Source of the DNA: JAPKYZ01 sp033763835
GTDB taxonomy: Bacteria; Acidobacteriota; Terriglobia; Bryobacterales; Bryobacteraceae
NCBI GenBank assembly: GCA_033763835.1
Contig: JANRJS010000026.1
Location: 113,940 to 177,939, forward strand
Length of the DNA: 64,000 nucleotides
Reading direction: 5' to 3'
The notes under the pieces are model-generated. The model saw only the letters and a list, made by a program, of their open reading frames with translations, did no database searches and had not been told where the DNA came from. The first letter of the stretch is position 1. Each line of letters starts with the position of its first letter. Position numbers and translations under genes: made by a program. Below are positions 9,334-17,788 of this stretch, piece by piece.

Positions 9334-9852
9334 ATGGCGACCAGAACGCTCGTCTCGGTGGAAGAGTACCTGGCCACCGACTACGAACCCGACGCCGACT
9401 ACGTAGACGGCGAGATCGAGGAGCGGACGATGCTGAAGAAAAAGCACAGCCGGATTCAAGTGTGGCTCGCGGCACGTTGGGTGGAGCACCCCGAAGTCGC
9501 TGTCTACACGGAGTTGCGGGTTCAGATTTCGCCAACTCGTTTCCGGGTGCCGGACATCCTCTTAATCGAACGTAGCCGCGATAACGAAGAGGAAATCGTA
9601 ACCCGTTCACCTTTGCTAATCATTGAGATTCGTTCCGACGAAGACCGCATTCACCGCATGATGGAACGTATTGAGGACTACTTCTTGATGGGTGTGCCGC
9701 ACTGCTGGATTCTCGATCCGTATGAGCGGGCCGCCTATATTTGCTCTCCCGGATCGCGCTTCCAACTGGTGCGTGAGGGCAGCTTGACGATCGACAATCC
9801 CCGGATCGAACTACGGCTGGCCGACGCGTTCGCGGCGCTCGACGCTCGCTAG
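9334..9852 (+). CDS. Uma2 family (DUF820) putative nuclease
   Basis: 172 residues. The N-terminal pattern VSVEEYLATDYEPDADYVDGEIEER, then FRVPDILLIERS and LLIIEIRSDED, is the Uma2 fold, a PD-(D/E)XK-like nuclease family of unclear biological role that is expanded in cyanobacteria and acidobacteria. The acidic residues of VPDILL and IEIRSDE are the candidate metal ligands. A TATCCT hexamer ends 6 bases before the ATG. Its 3' end overlaps vsr on the other strand by 4 bases, so it borders the restriction island. Confidence 0.8.
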   Translation: MATRTLVSVEEYLATDYEPDADYVDGEIEERTMLKKKHSRIQVWLAARWVEHPEVAVYTELRVQISPTRFRVPDILLIERSRDNEEEIVTRSPLLIIEIRSDEDRIHRMMERIEDYFLMGVPHCWILDPYERAAYICSPGSRFQLVREGSLTIDNPRIELRLADAFAALDAR

Positions 9853-10247
9853 CGAATCAACGCCGCAGCGATCCGGCGTAGTGTGGAAGGCTTGGCGACA
9901 CGGCATTCCTTAATCCGGATCACCCGCCACCCTTCCCGGCGAAGGCGCGCGGTCACCCGACGGTCTCGGCGCATGTTTGTTTCGATTTTCGATTTCCAAA
10001 ATTTCCGGTTGGTCGCGGGCAGATACTTGCATCGGCACCCGTGCCAAAAGCAACCGTCGACAAACAAGGCCAACTTACGCCCCGGCCAAGCGAAGTCGGG
10101 ATGCCCGGCGACCTTCCAATGCTTCCGATAGCCGCGCAACCCGGCGGCCCACAAAAGCCGTCCTAAAGCGATTTCGGTGGATCGGTTTCCTTTCGAACGG
10201 ACGGTTGCCATGATCTTCGACCGTACGGATTTCGATACATGGTCCAC
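9849..10247 (-). CDS. vsr: Very short patch repair endonuclease
   Basis: 132 residues from a GTG. The sequence SKIMATVRSKGNRSTE, then GHPDFAWPGRKLALFVDGCFWHGC and GWRVIRIKECRV are the Vsr signatures, including the catalytic Asp of HPDF and the Zn/His region of FWHGC. Vsr nicks next to T:G mismatches that arise when 5-methylcytosine deaminates, and it commonly accompanies C5 methyltransferases. It is the third gene of the methyltransferase-endonuclease-vsr run, 15 bases after the endonuclease stop. Confidence 0.92.
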   Translation of the reverse strand: MDHVSKSVRSKIMATVRSKGNRSTEIALGRLLWAAGLRGYRKHWKVAGHPDFAWPGRKLALFVDGCFWHGCRCKYLPATNRKFWKSKIETNMRRDRRVTARLRREGWRVIRIKECRVAKPSTLRRIAAALIR

Positions 10248-10262
10248 AAACGCAAAGAAGCC

Positions 10263-11048
10263 TTAACGTAAAGAATAGTTCTTCCGGTCGGTGTCGTCGA
10301 TTTCGGAGGCTGGGACGAGGCGGTAATGCTTTTCGTCGACAATACGGACCTCTTCCTCGTCGATCACGAGTTCGAACATAGCGATCGCGGCGGAGTCCAT
10401 GAATTGTGCCGAGACGGCACGGCAAGTCAAGCTAGGAAACTTTTCGGCGCAGCATCGGATGTCCTGCTCGGTTTGAATCGTCGCCAGACGATCGGCTCCG
10501 CCCTTGGCTTGCACCGGTACGACGAATTGCTGCCCATGGCGATTCAAGCCGACATACAACTCGTCGATTTCGATTTGACCCAAACCCTTCACCGTAGTGC
10601 GCAAGTGGTTTTGTAGCGAATACGCCGTAATGCCGAGAAAGATATCGATCAATCGGTTGTAACGAACTTTGGCCAAAAGCGCCTGTTCGTCCGAGAGGGC
10701 GTTAAAGGCGACGATTTCCGGCGTCGCGTCGGGGATCTTAACGGCAACCAGGTCCGGTTGCGGAAGGATTCGACCGAGCTTACCCAACTGAAACCGATAC
10801 CTAGCCTGTCCGGCCGGGCGAATCGTCCACTCGTAGCCTTCTGGAGCGGTCGACCGAATGGCCTCGGGCAAGCTTATTCGGTAGCGGAACGTGTAAATCA
10901 GATCGCCGAGATTTTTCGGAAGCTTGACGCTCAGTTTATGGGCGGCTATCTCGATCTCATCGCGGTCGAACTCGAACGAATAGAGACCCTTTCGATAATG
11001 GCGAGCGAAAATCTCGGCGATTAACTGGGAATAGCGGTTAGGGGACAT
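10263..11048 (-). CDS. Putative type II restriction endonuclease of the C5 methyltransferase operon
   Basis: 261 residues, starting inside the last 11 bases of the methyltransferase gene. I do not recognise a named family from the full sequence. The stretch IEIDELYVGL...QFVVPVQAKGG fits a PD-(D/E)XK core, with an acidic residue in a strand, then an E/Q-x-K strand, as in many type II endonucleases. The position between a C5 methyltransferase and Vsr, the overlap and the lower GC content all point to the cognate restriction enzyme. The recognition sequence cannot be read from the protein. Confidence 0.75.
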   Translation of the reverse strand: MSPNRYSQLIAEIFARHYRKGLYSFEFDRDEIEIAAHKLSVKLPKNLGDLIYTFRYRISLPEAIRSTAPEGYEWTIRPAGQARYRFQLGKLGRILPQPDLVAVKIPDATPEIVAFNALSDEQALLAKVRYNRLIDIFLGITAYSLQNHLRTTVKGLGQIEIDELYVGLNRHGQQFVVPVQAKGGADRLATIQTEQDIRCCAEKFPSLTCRAVSAQFMDSAAIAMFELVIDEEEVRIVDEKHYRLVPASEIDDTDRKNYSLR

Positions 11049-12342
11049 CGGTCGATCGCTCGGAGGGTCGGGTTCTCTTGGGAATCACATTAGCCGGGAC
11101 GCCGTAACGGGAGGCGGCTTCGGTCATATCGAGGCGCAGCAGCGCATTGTCGCCAAGAGCTTGGGCCGCCGAGGGGCGTGACGGCGTCGCATCGAGAGCC
11201 TCGCGAACTTGTGCAGCCACCGCTCGCGCCAACAATGGCGGTACGGAATTACCGATTTGGCGAAATCCATGCCACTTTGTAACGTGAAACCGGAACCAGT
11301 CCGGGTAGGAATGAAGACGAGCCGCCTCGCGCACAGTGATGCAGCGGGGCGAATAAGGATGGATAGGGCGCGGCGAAGTGAACGCACCGCGATCACTAGC
11401 CGTTCCGGCGCGCAAGGTATTCGAAACACCGTCTGGGTCGAGCTTTAGGAAACGGCTTACCGGCTCGGTGTCGCCATGGGCCGTCGCCGCAAACCTCCGG
11501 CGAGACAACTCCGTATGCACCGTCCGAAGACTGGAAGTCAATAGGTTCGGATCGTATACGCGCTCCGCTTCATAGTTCGAAGAATCCGTTTCCGAGCATC
11601 GTAGTGCCGCTACGTAACCGGTAGCGGGTTTGAAACGTGCGGCGACCCAGTCCCGCTCCAGCAACTCGTCAAACTCGTCGGCTTCGGGAAGGTCTTTCAG
11701 AGCCTCCCAAACGGTAGGCGTCCGAGCTTCAAAAAGATTCCCATTGCGCTTTCCCGCATTATGCGGGCGATGGGTGGGCAACGGATAGAGGGGCAGAGGA
11801 AGTCCCTGCCGAGCGCCGTATAGGAACAACCGTTGCCGGTCTTGAGGAACGCCGAAATGAGCCGCGTTTAGGACGCGATAGTCTTCGACGACTTGGTATC
11901 CTTCGGCGCGAAACGCCTGAATGATTTCTTCAAGGAATCGCTTATGCGAGCCGACGGTGAGACCGCGAACGTTCTCGAATACGAAGTACTTGGCGCGCAA
12001 CTCAACGACCAGCCGGACGAAATGATAAACCAGCGCGTTGCGCGGGTCGTCGAGAGCGCGCTTCCCAATCATGCTAAAGCCTTGGCAAGGCGCGCCGCCA
12101 AATACGACATCCACGTCCCGATCCCCAATCCGGGAACGGCTTCGTATGTAGGGCCCATCGATGTCGGCGACGCTTCTGCAAATAGCCGCGCAGTCCGGAA
12201 AGTTAAACTCGTGAATCGCGCAGTGAATCGGATCGTACTCGACGGCGGCGGCGACCTCGAAGCCCGCTTGTTCGAAACCGAGGCTCATGCCACCCGCGCC
12301 GGCGAACAGGTCCACACCAAGGGGCCTCCGTCTCTCGCGCAT
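11038..12342 (-). CDS. DNA (cytosine-5-)-methyltransferase
   Basis: 434 residues from the ATG at 12342 (a TTG 9 bases upstream is possible). The C5 methyltransferase motifs are complete and in order: motif I DLFAGAGGMSLGFEQAG, motif IV GGAPCQGFS with the catalytic Cys, motif VI FVFENVRG, motif VIII QDRQRLFLYG, a target-recognition region, and motifs IX-X (REAARLHSYPDWF, RQIGNSVPPLLARA). It protects host DNA from the adjacent endonuclease. A TACTAT hexamer ends 8 bases before the ATG. It heads the restriction operon and has visibly more A/T-ending codons than its neighbours. Confidence 0.93.
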   Translation of the reverse strand: MRERRRPLGVDLFAGAGGMSLGFEQAGFEVAAAVEYDPIHCAIHEFNFPDCAAICRSVADIDGPYIRSRSRIGDRDVDVVFGGAPCQGFSMIGKRALDDPRNALVYHFVRLVVELRAKYFVFENVRGLTVGSHKRFLEEIIQAFRAEGYQVVEDYRVLNAAHFGVPQDRQRLFLYGARQGLPLPLYPLPTHRPHNAGKRNGNLFEARTPTVWEALKDLPEADEFDELLERDWVAARFKPATGYVAALRCSETDSSNYEAERVYDPNLLTSSLRTVHTELSRRRFAATAHGDTEPVSRFLKLDPDGVSNTLRAGTASDRGAFTSPRPIHPYSPRCITVREAARLHSYPDWFRFHVTKWHGFRQIGNSVPPLLARAVAAQVREALDATPSRPSAAQALGDNALLRLDMTEAASRYGVPANVIPKRTRPSERSTDVP

Positions 12343-12350
12343 GCAACCCA

Positions 12351-12356
12351 ATAGTA
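12351..12356 (-). promoter_or_regulatory. Putative -10 hexamer (TACTAT) of the methyltransferase operon
   Basis: Read on the - strand, TACTAT ends 8 bases before the methyltransferase ATG. It is one instance of the recurring TANNNT signal. No ribosome-binding site lies between it and the start. Confidence 0.35.
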
Positions 12357-12405
12357 ACGAGGCGGCGCGGATTCCGTCCAGTATTCTCGCGCGGATACAA
12401 GCGGG

Positions 12406-12411
12406 TACAAT
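12406..12411 (+). promoter_or_regulatory. Possible -10 (TACAAT) upstream of the E1 gene
   Basis: TACAAT lies 21 bases before the TTG start of the E1 gene, with a GGTGGAG ribosome-binding site in between, so this would be a conventional leader. An imperfect repeat (ATACAAGCGGG, then TACAATACGGG) covers it. No clear -35. Confidence 0.3.
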
Positions 12412-12432
12412 ACGGGTGGAGATGCTATCGAT

Positions 12433-14565
12433 TTGAAGGCGTCCGACCTTCGCTTGCCCGGTTCCGCCGGGCGAACCATCCTCGCCGCCGCGACCGCGGA
12501 AGGCCCCGCCGATCTATCCCGCGACGATTTGCTCCGCGCCTATCGCGTCATGCACCTTTCGCGTCGCATCGACGACCGGGAAATTCTCCTCAAACGCCAG
12601 AACAAAATCTACTTCCAGATTTCGGGCGCGGGTCACGAAGCTATCCAAACCGCCGCCGGCATGGCGCTGGTGGCGGGTCACGATTGGTTCTACCCTTATT
12701 ACCGCGACCGCGCTCTGTGCCTCGCCCTGGGATTAACCGCCGAGGACATGCTGCTCGAAGCCGTAGGCGCCGCGAGCGGCCCATTTTCCGGAGGCCGCCA
12801 GATGCCGTCGCATTGGTCGAGCCCGGAATTGCACATTGTGACCGGGTCCTCGCCGACGGGCACGCAGTTCAATCAGGCGCTGGGCTGCGCGCACGCGAGC
12901 CGCTATTTGCGCCCCGAATCGGGCGAAGTGACGCTGGTCTGCACGGGCGACGGGGCGACAAGCGAAGGCGAATTCTGGGAGTCGCTCAACGCGGCGTGTC
13001 TCGACCGGTTGCCGCTGCTCTATCTGGTCGAGGATAACGGGTGGGCGATCTCCGTTCCGGTCGAGCGCCAGACGGCGGGCGGCAGCATTTCGCGCCTGGT
13101 GCAAGGGTTTCCGCACCTGTTGCGGCTTGAGGTGGACGGCTCCGATTTCATCGCCTGCTACCGGGCGATGGTGGAGGCTGCCGCGCACTGCCGCGCCGGG
13201 GTCGGTCCGGCGATGGTCCACGCGCGCGTCACCCGTCCCTATTCGCATTCCCTTTCCGACGACGAACGCCTTTACAAGACCGCCGCCGAACGCGAGGAAG
13301 AAGCCGCGCGCGATTGCAACGTCCGCTTCCCGGAGTTCCTGCTCGCCGAAGGTCTACTCGACCGGCACGGGTTGCAGCGTTTGGCGCATGAGATCGACGA
13401 TGAAATCCAAGCAGTGACGGACCGGGCGCTGGCCGCCGCGCCACCCGATCCTAAAACGATTCTCGATCACCTTTACTCGCCAACGGTCGATCCGTGCTCG
13501 GAAGAGTTCGACGCGAAGCCCCAGTTTGCGGGTGAGCCGCGCACCATGGTCGACGAGATCAATCTGACGCTGAAAGAGGAGATGGCGGCGGACCCGCGCA
13601 TTCTTGCCTTTGGGCAGGACATCGCCGATTGCAGCCGCGAGGCGTCGCTGAACGAGGTGAAGGGCAAGGGCGGCGTGTTCAAGGCGACGCACGGGTTGCA
13701 GACGCAGTTCGGATCGCACCGCGTCTTCAACACGCCGATCGCGGAAGGAATGATCGCCGGACGCGCGATTGGGCTCGCGACGCGCGGGCTGAAGCCGGTC
13801 GCCGAAATTCAGTTCTTCGACTACATCTGGCCGGCGATGATGCAAATCCGCGACGAGATGGCGAATATCCGTTGGCGGTCGAACGGGGCGTTTTCCTGCC
13901 CGGCGGTGATTCGGGTGGCGATCGGCGGCTACCTTACCGGGGGCGCGATCTATCACAGCCAGTGCGGCGAAGTGGCGTTCACACACATCCCAGGCATTCG
14001 GGTCGTGATGCCGTCGAACGCGCTCGATGCCTGCGGGCTATTGCGAACGGCGATCCGCTCGGACGACCCCGTACTGTTCCTCGAACATAAGAAGCTGTAT
14101 CGCGAGCCGTATAACCGGTCACCACACCCGGGACCGGACTTCACGATTCCGTTTGGCAGCGCACGGGTCGTGAAACCGGGCGGCTCGCTGACCGTCGTCA
14201 CCTACGGCGCCGTAGTGCAAAAGGCTCTCCAAGCGGCCTTAGAGGTGGAGCGGAAATCGAGTAGAAGCGTCTCCGTGGAAGTGATCGATTTGCGCAGTCT
14301 TTCGCCCTACGATTGGCCGGCCATCGAACGGTCGGTGAAGAAGACCAGCCGTCTGATCGTTGCGCATGAAGACACCTTGAGTTGGGGGTTTGGCGCGGAA
14401 ATCGCGGCGCGCGCCGCCTCCGAGTTGTTCTTCCACCTCGATGCGCCGGTGGAGCGCGTGGCCGCCAAAGACACCTGGGTGGGCTACAACCCGATCCTCG
14501 AAGACGAGATTCTGCCCCAGGTCGAGGATTTGGTACGGGCGGCGGAACGGGTTCTCGCCTACTGA
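12433..14565 (+). CDS. 2-oxo acid dehydrogenase E1, alpha and beta subunits fused
   Basis: 710 residues from a TTG preceded by GGTGGAG. The first half is E1 alpha, with the thiamine diphosphate motif GDGATSEGEFWESLN...VEDNGWAIS. The second half, from about residue 370 (TMVDEINLTLKEEMAADPRI), is E1 beta with GQDIAD, AEGMIAGRAIGLA and a C-terminal transketolase domain (VIDLRSLSPYDW, AHEDTLSWGFGAEIA). This is the thiamine-dependent decarboxylase component of a branched-chain 2-oxoacid or pyruvate dehydrogenase complex. The fused form occurs in several phyla and resembles the branched-chain type. No E2 or E3 gene is in the window. Confidence 0.9.
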   Translation: MKASDLRLPGSAGRTILAAATAEGPADLSRDDLLRAYRVMHLSRRIDDREILLKRQNKIYFQISGAGHEAIQTAAGMALVAGHDWFYPYYRDRALCLALGLTAEDMLLEAVGAASGPFSGGRQMPSHWSSPELHIVTGSSPTGTQFNQALGCAHASRYLRPESGEVTLVCTGDGATSEGEFWESLNAACLDRLPLLYLVEDNGWAISVPVERQTAGGSISRLVQGFPHLLRLEVDGSDFIACYRAMVEAAAHCRAGVGPAMVHARVTRPYSHSLSDDERLYKTAAEREEEAARDCNVRFPEFLLAEGLLDRHGLQRLAHEIDDEIQAVTDRALAAAPPDPKTILDHLYSPTVDPCSEEFDAKPQFAGEPRTMVDEINLTLKEEMAADPRILAFGQDIADCSREASLNEVKGKGGVFKATHGLQTQFGSHRVFNTPIAEGMIAGRAIGLATRGLKPVAEIQFFDYIWPAMMQIRDEMANIRWRSNGAFSCPAVIRVAIGGYLTGGAIYHSQCGEVAFTHIPGIRVVMPSNALDACGLLRTAIRSDDPVLFLEHKKLYREPYNRSPHPGPDFTIPFGSARVVKPGGSLTVVTYGAVVQKALQAALEVERKSSRSVSVEVIDLRSLSPYDWPAIERSVKKTSRLIVAHEDTLSWGFGAEIAARAASELFFHLDAPVERVAAKDTWVGYNPILEDEILPQVEDLVRAAERVLAY

Positions 14566-14611
14566 TGTTGCGCTCTTAACCGCGCATTTTCCGGCGATAA
14601 GGCTTTCGGGC

Positions 14612-15679
14612 ATGGAAGTCTTGTCGCTCAATACCCGGTTCGCGGAGATGGACCGCCAGGAGGTTCGCCGCGTGGTGAGCTTTTATTCGAAGGCGCTGCG
14701 AGAGGCCGCGGAACGGGCGATTCGCTTCGACGACGACCGCGTTAACGAATTTCGCGAGGCGCTTCTGCATCTGGCGGAAGAGTTGGAAGGGTCCGGCCAG
14801 CACGGTCTCGATCCCATTCACGAAAAGTTCGGGGAGTCGATGGCCGCGTTTCAACGCGATGGCGAAGGCCACCTGCGGACGCTGCGCGAAAAACTCGAAG
14901 AGGCCAGCGGCGCGCTCGCCAATATGGTGGTGAGCGTATCGGATCTAGGCACCTCGCATCAGGCGGATTTGGAACAAGAAGTGGACCGTCTTCGCCTGTT
15001 GCAGCATGTCGAGGACATCGTCCGGCTGCGGGCGGAACTGGCGGACGCGACGGCGCGAATGTCGGCCAGCCTCGAAGGGATGCGCCGCGAGCATCAAATG
15101 GTGGTGACGCAGATGCGCGACGAAATCCGATCGCTGCATCGCGAGATGGAATCTCGTTCGGTACGGCCACCGCGGCCCGAGCCGGTTTCCGCCGAACCCG
15201 CGGAAACGCCTGCGCCGGCCTCCGAGCCCACAATCGGTACCGGGCGGCGCGAAATCGAACGCCTGCTCCGCGATCGCACCGAGGCGGACGAGCCCGTCAC
15301 GCTGCTCATTGTGTGGATGCGTAATCTGGCGCCGATGTTCACGCAACATCCGCCGGAACTGGTGCTGGACTTGATGGCGGCGGCATCCGCTCGGCTCGAC
15401 CAGGTTCTGCAGGGGCGCGGCCGCTGGTCCAAATGGGAAGACGACTGTTACATTGTGTGCGTTCCCCGCGCCAAATCCGAAGTGACGCGTGTCGCGCAGG
15501 ATGTGGCGATGCGCTTAAACGAAGGCTATTTGTTGCAGCGCTGCGACGGCGCGCACCACTTGGCGCTTAAGGTGTCGATCGGGATGGTGGACCGCACTAA
15601 GGACGAGAGCGCCGACACCATGTTGGCGCGCGCCGGAAAGCTGACAACAAACATGCGCTCCCGCCCACAAGCCGCCTAG
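14612..15679 (+). CDS. Coiled-coil protein with degenerate GGDEF-like domain
   Basis: 355 residues from the ATG at 14612. Residues about 1-175 are strongly helical and charged (EEASGALANMVVSVSDLG, LRLLQHVEDIVRLRAELADA), fitting a coiled coil. A proline/glutamate linker follows (PPRPEPVSAEPAETPAP). The C-terminal 125 residues follow the diguanylate cyclase pattern: a start helix (GRREIERLLRDRTEADEPVT), VTLLIVWMRNLAPM, a central hairpin, and a terminal LALKVSIGMVD. The hairpin reads RWSKWEDDCYIVCVP where GGDEF should be, so cyclase activity is unlikely and a binding or regulatory role is inferred. No membrane segment is seen. Confidence 0.65.
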   Translation: MEVLSLNTRFAEMDRQEVRRVVSFYSKALREAAERAIRFDDDRVNEFREALLHLAEELEGSGQHGLDPIHEKFGESMAAFQRDGEGHLRTLREKLEEASGALANMVVSVSDLGTSHQADLEQEVDRLRLLQHVEDIVRLRAELADATARMSASLEGMRREHQMVVTQMRDEIRSLHREMESRSVRPPRPEPVSAEPAETPAPASEPTIGTGRREIERLLRDRTEADEPVTLLIVWMRNLAPMFTQHPPELVLDLMAAASARLDQVLQGRGRWSKWEDDCYIVCVPRAKSEVTRVAQDVAMRLNEGYLLQRCDGAHHLALKVSIGMVDRTKDESADTMLARAGKLTTNMRSRPQAA

Positions 15680-15701
15680 TCCGCGCTAAGATCGGCCATA
15701 C

Positions 15702-17273
15702 GTGGCCAATCAATCAACGAAAATCTACGATGCCGTCGTTGTCGGATCGGGCGCGGCGGGTGGCACCTTAGCCGCGCATCTGGCTCGCGCCGGAGCGGAC
15801 GTTTGCGTCGTCGAGGGCGGCCCGAAAATCAACACCCGCACCGATTTCAATACGCACGCGCTGCCTTTCGAGTTCGCCAATCGCCATATCCCCACGATGA
15901 AGCCCGGCAAATCGGGATTCTATGGCGAACGCGCTCGCGGACTGGGCGGCAAGACAATGACCTGGAACGCAGTGGCGTGGCGGCTGTCGCAGCGCGATTT
16001 CAAGGGCCGCTCGTTCGACGGCGCGGGCGAAAACTGGCCGCTGGATTACGCCGAAATGGCGCCCTGGTACGAGAAGATCGAGCGCGAAGTGGGCGTGTGC
16101 GGCAATCTCGACGGCCTGGAAGATTTGCCCGATGGCGTTTTCCTGCCTCCGGTCCCCATGAAGTGCAGCGACCTGATCGTTAAGCGCGGCGCGGCGAAGC
16201 TGGGTGTGAAGGTGATTCACGTGCGAAAGTCGACGCTGTCGCAATCGCGGCTGGGGCGTCCGGCGTGCCACTTCTGCGGGAACTGCATGGCGGGTTGCGA
16301 CGTGGTGGCGAAGTACAACAGCTACGACGTGCATCTGGTCCCCGCATTGCGCACTGGAAAACTGACGCTGCAACCGGATTCCGTGGTGCGCGAGGTAATG
16401 CTGGACGCAGAGAATCGCGTAACGGGCGTGCGCTACCTCAATCGCGTAACGAAAGCCGAGGGCGAGGTTCGCGGCAAATGCGTGGTAGTGGCGGCGGCGT
16501 GCGTGCAGTCGATCGGGCTGCTCCAGATGTCGAAGTCCCGCCGCTACCCCACGGGCCTCGCGAACTCGTCGGGCGAACTCGGCAAAAATTTCATTCCGCA
16601 CTTCACGGGCGGCGTACAGTGTTTCTTGATCGACTTGATCGGCAAGCCCGCCGCCAACGACGAGGGCTTTCTCGACCACGCCTACGTACCGAGCTTCATG
16701 CACTCGCGAAAGCGGGATTATGCGCGGAGCTTCGGGGTGCAGTTCAACTATCAGAACCGGCGGGCGACGGGTTGGGCGCGCGAGATTCCTGGTTTCGGAG
16801 CGGAGTACAAGAAGGCGGTGAAGGAGCGTTATCCGGCGTTCCTGACTTTTTCTCCCTACGGAGAAATGCTGCCCAACGCGAAGACATTTGTCGATCTCGA
16901 CGAAACGAAGAAAGACGAGTACGGCCTCCCCCTCGCGCGCCGCACGGTGACGTGGGGCGAGAACGACAAGAAAATCTTCACCGACATGACGCGCTGGTCG
17001 GTCGAAATCCTGAAGAGCGCGGGCGCGGAGATTCTCACCGTGAGCGAAACGCCGCGCACGAATCACGAGTTGGGAGGCGCGCGCATGGGCGACGATCCGA
17101 AGCGGTCGGTCGTCAATCCGTGGTGCCAGACCCATGACGTTCCGAACCTGTTTGTCGTCGATGGCAGCGTGTTCCCGTCGGCGTCCGAAAAGAATCCGAC
17201 GCACACCATCATGGCGCTGGCCGCGCGCACGGCGTGGCACATCGGCGAGCGTCTCAAGAAAGGGGAAATGTAA
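15702..17273 (+). CDS. GMC family oxidoreductase with four-cysteine cluster
   Basis: 523 residues from a GTG; TAAGAT ends 9 bases upstream. An FAD-binding VVGSGAAGGTLAAHLARAGA motif near the start and a GMC C-terminal domain (NHELGGARMG, NPTHTIMALAARTAWHI) define the family. Cysteines at 189, 192, 195 and 199 (ACHFCGNCMAGCD) form a compact cluster. FAD-dependent gluconate and glucose dehydrogenase large subunits bind a 3Fe-4S cluster in a comparable place. The next gene (TAATG overlap) is a gluconate-2-dehydrogenase subunit 3 homologue, so the pair likely oxidises a sugar or sugar acid in the periplasm. The substrate is unknown and no cytochrome subunit is adjacent. Confidence 0.85.
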   Translation: MANQSTKIYDAVVVGSGAAGGTLAAHLARAGADVCVVEGGPKINTRTDFNTHALPFEFANRHIPTMKPGKSGFYGERARGLGGKTMTWNAVAWRLSQRDFKGRSFDGAGENWPLDYAEMAPWYEKIEREVGVCGNLDGLEDLPDGVFLPPVPMKCSDLIVKRGAAKLGVKVIHVRKSTLSQSRLGRPACHFCGNCMAGCDVVAKYNSYDVHLVPALRTGKLTLQPDSVVREVMLDAENRVTGVRYLNRVTKAEGEVRGKCVVVAAACVQSIGLLQMSKSRRYPTGLANSSGELGKNFIPHFTGGVQCFLIDLIGKPAANDEGFLDHAYVPSFMHSRKRDYARSFGVQFNYQNRRATGWAREIPGFGAEYKKAVKERYPAFLTFSPYGEMLPNAKTFVDLDETKKDEYGLPLARRTVTWGENDKKIFTDMTRWSVEILKSAGAEILTVSETPRTNHELGGARMGDDPKRSVVNPWCQTHDVPNLFVVDGSVFPSASEKNPTHTIMALAARTAWHIGERLKKGEM

Positions 17274-17755
17274 TGGCGGACCGCCGCGAGAGTCTTAAGA
17301 TTATCGGCGCGATCGGCACGACGTGCGCGTTTCCGTTTTCGGCGGACGAATTGTACGGCCAACACGCCGATCACTCGCCCGGCAAGCCCGCCGCCATGCC
17401 CGCCCCATCGTTCTTCTCGAAGGCCGAGATGGAAAAGATCGCGAAGATCGTGGACCTGATCATACCGGCCACAGATACCCCGGGCGCGATCGCCGCGGGC
17501 GTTCCGGCTTACGTTGACTTCGTGTGTTCCCGCAACGCAAGGCTCGCGAAGACGATTCGCGACGGTTTGGCTTCGGCGACGCCGCTCGACGAAGCTGCGT
17601 TACGCGAGCTCGACCGCGCGAAATCGCCCTTTTTTCAGGCGATCAAGAGCGTCACCGCCGACGGATACTACACCTCGAAGGCCGGCCTGATCGACGAACT
17701 CGGCTATCGCGGCAATACCGTGCTCGCCGAGTTTCCGAACTGCGAGGAGCATTAG
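17273..17755 (+). CDS. Gluconate 2-dehydrogenase subunit 3 family protein
   Basis: 160 residues from the ATG that overlaps the GMC stop (TAATG). A twin-arginine-like start (MADRRESLKIIGAIG) suggests Tat export. The body matches the small subunit of membrane FAD dehydrogenases: FSKAEMEKIAKIVDLIIPATDTPGA, then AGVPAYVDF and a C-terminal GYRGN region. In this family the small subunit is needed for maturation and Tat co-export of the large subunit, which has no signal of its own here. That is consistent with the neighbouring GMC protein starting directly with its FAD fold. Confidence 0.85.
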   Translation: MADRRESLKIIGAIGTTCAFPFSADELYGQHADHSPGKPAAMPAPSFFSKAEMEKIAKIVDLIIPATDTPGAIAAGVPAYVDFVCSRNARLAKTIRDGLASATPLDEAALRELDRAKSPFFQAIKSVTADGYYTSKAGLIDELGYRGNTVLAEFPNCEEH

Positions 17756-17774
17756 AGCCTCGGTTGCGAGCCTG

Positions 17775-17788
17775 GTCCTTCGGAGGAC
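17775..17788. terminator. Possible bidirectional hairpin between converging genes
   Basis: GTCCT-TCGG-AGGAC forms a 5-bp stem with a tight loop in the 33-base gap between the GMC small-subunit stop and the PEP-CTERM stop. There is no real T-tract, so intrinsic termination is uncertain. Confidence 0.3.

Noticed and set aside
15768..17240. 490-codon open frame antisense to the GMC oxidoreductase
   Set aside because: Composition is a GC-rich shadow (Arg/His/Ala repeats), no family motif, and the + strand gene is certain.
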